Source: BOG-1184 sp964651515
Lineage (GTDB): Bacteria; Fibrobacterota; Chitinivibrionia; Chitinivibrionales; Chitinispirillaceae
Reading direction: 5' to 3'
Assembly (NCBI GenBank): GCA_964651515.1
Contig: CAZYYB010000001.1
Span: 40,548-104,547, forward strand
Length of the DNA stretch: 64,000 bases
In this document: in pieces, positions 63,159-64,000 of the stretch
How the letters are laid out: every line of letters starts with the position of its first letter
How positions within the stretch are numbered: the stretch's first letter is position 1
Translations under genes and position numbers: made by a program
Notes under the pieces: generated by a model
What the model was told of the DNA's origin: nothing
Seen by the model: the letters and a program-made list of their open reading frames with translations, nothing else
Databases searched by the model: none

Positions 63159-64000
63159 ATGAAACGAGCAGCCGGAATATTTTTGCACCCTACTTCACTT
63201 CCGTCCCGGTTCGGCATCGGCGATTTCGGCGAATCCGCGCGACGATGGGTCGATCTTTTGTCGGCACATCACCAGCAGTTGTGGCAGGTATGCCCTCTTG
63301 GCCCGACGGGGTATGGCGATTCGCCGTATCAGAGTTTATGTTCGTCTGCCGGCAATACCCTTCTTATTGCGCCGATGCTGCTTTCGGACCTCCTCACCGA
63401 TAACGAACTGGCCGAATTTCCGCATCTGCCCGACGATTCGGTGGATTACGGGCGGGTGATCGTGGAAAAAGAGCGGCTGTTTCTCAAGGCTTACGATCGA
63501 TTCAGGGACACTCCGGAGTTCACGGCCTTTTGCGAGAGGGAGCGCGAATGGCTGGATGATTTTGCGCTCTTCGCGGTGATTAAAGCCCGGCATGGCGGCA
63601 GGGCGTGGGTCGAGTGGGACCCACCGCTCAAACTCCGCAACCCCGATGCCCTGAAGAAGATTCAGGATGCGGACCGCCGCGCCATCCGCTTCCATAAATT
63701 CCTGCAATTTGTTTTTTTCCGACAATGGACCGACCTGCATGATTACGCAAAAACGAAAAATGTGCGGATCATCGGCGATATGCCGTACTATGTTGCCGGC
63801 GACAGCTCGGACACCTGGAGCTCGCCGCACCTCTTTGAACTCGATGACAAGGGGAACCAGCTGCGACTCGCCGGCGTCCCGCCGGATTATTTCAGCGAAA
63901 GCGGACAGCTCTGGGGCAATCCAATTTATAGGTGGGATGTCATGCGCCGGGACGACTATGCCTGGTGGGTACGGAGGGTCGGGAAAGCGCTGGAATTGGT
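63159..64000 (+). CDS. malQ: 4-alpha-glucanotransferase MalQ (truncated by window end)
   Basis: The first 280 codons of a GH77 amylomaltase, which transfers maltosyl and longer alpha-1,4-glucan units in glycogen or maltodextrin metabolism. MKRAAGIFLHPTSLPSRFGIGDFG, LWQVCPLGPTGYGDSPYQSLCSSAGN and VRIIGDMPYYVAGDSSDTW are strict family signatures. The segment LAGVPPDYFSESGQLWGNPIYRWD is also conserved, lying just before the catalytic Asp region, which falls beyond the window. AAGGAA lies 6 bases before the ATG. The frame is open to the edge. Confidence 0.95.
   Translation, partial: MKRAAGIFLHPTSLPSRFGIGDFGESARRWVDLLSAHHQQLWQVCPLGPTGYGDSPYQSLCSSAGNTLLIAPMLLSDLLTDNELAEFPHLPDDSVDYGRVIVEKERLFLKAYDRFRDTPEFTAFCEREREWLDDFALFAVIKARHGGRAWVEWDPPLKLRNPDALKKIQDADRRAIRFHKFLQFVFFRQWTDLHDYAKTKNVRIIGDMPYYVAGDSSDTWSSPHLFELDDKGNQLRLAGVPPDYFSESGQLWGNPIYRWDVMRRDDYAWWVRRVGKALEL

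Overview
The window is 64 kb of GC-rich (roughly 60 % by eye), gene-dense bacterial chromosome with no rRNA, tRNA, prophage, intact transposon or CRISPR array that I can see. Periplasmic and envelope proteins (Slt-type transglycosylase, Wzz/BY-kinase, MotAB), a split AtpZ/AtpI-headed ATP synthase operon, and two exported proteins ending in 'GVYxxxx'-type C-terminal sorting-like tails (GH43 and a DUF4861-like protein) suggest a Gram-negative of the FCB group, perhaps Fibrobacterota/Chitinivibrionia. That assignment is an inference, not proven here.

Layout. 0.1-7.3 kb (+): a polysaccharide block with an ExeA-type ATPase, a Wzz/tyrosine-autokinase with an unusual third membrane segment and extra domain, a FecR plus LCP-like secreted protein, and RmlD/RmlB. 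7.4-11.3 kb (+): glmS, scpA, scpB. 11.4-22.7 kb: scattered single genes, namely a secreted GH43 (-), a two-CW protein, a lytic transglycosylase, a propeller protein, inositol-phosphate synthase, an AbrB antitoxin beside a broken Doc toxin, a secreted peroxiredoxin, an EEP nuclease/phosphatase and galT (-). 22.7-30.2 kb (+): a complete F1Fo ATP synthase operon. 30.5-34.4 kb (+): motA, motB, a membrane PilZ protein and a methyltransferase-like protein. 34.4-41.0 kb (-): DUF4861-like protein, transglutaminase, coiled-coil protein, TPR protein and a murA with Asp in place of the catalytic Cys. 41.4-49.2 kb (+): rlmH, recG, GT2 synthase, metA, serine acetyltransferase, thiM, thiE.

49.3-61.6 kb (-) is the most unusual part. 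A REC-histidine kinase, an SRPBCC-PilZ-PilZ protein, a cyanobacterial-type acyl-ACP reductase homologue (AAR-like, with the active-site Cys), a stand-alone acyl carrier protein, an AMP-ligase-like protein lacking its C-terminal catalytic lysine motif, a ThDP-dependent acetolactate-synthase-like enzyme, and a 1708-residue Ser/Thr kinase-AAA-helical repeat-GAF-histidine kinase all read the same way. The four central enzyme genes are spaced 4-60 bp apart. I infer a carrier-protein-dependent pathway making an aldehyde or acyloin-like small molecule, with two-component and possibly c-di-GMP signalling proteins beside it. 61.8-64 kb (+): a LarA/DUF2088 protein and the start of malQ.

A family of GC-rich dispersed repeats sits in at least five intergenic gaps (11.3, 18.3, 21.4, 22.7 and 30.3 kb).
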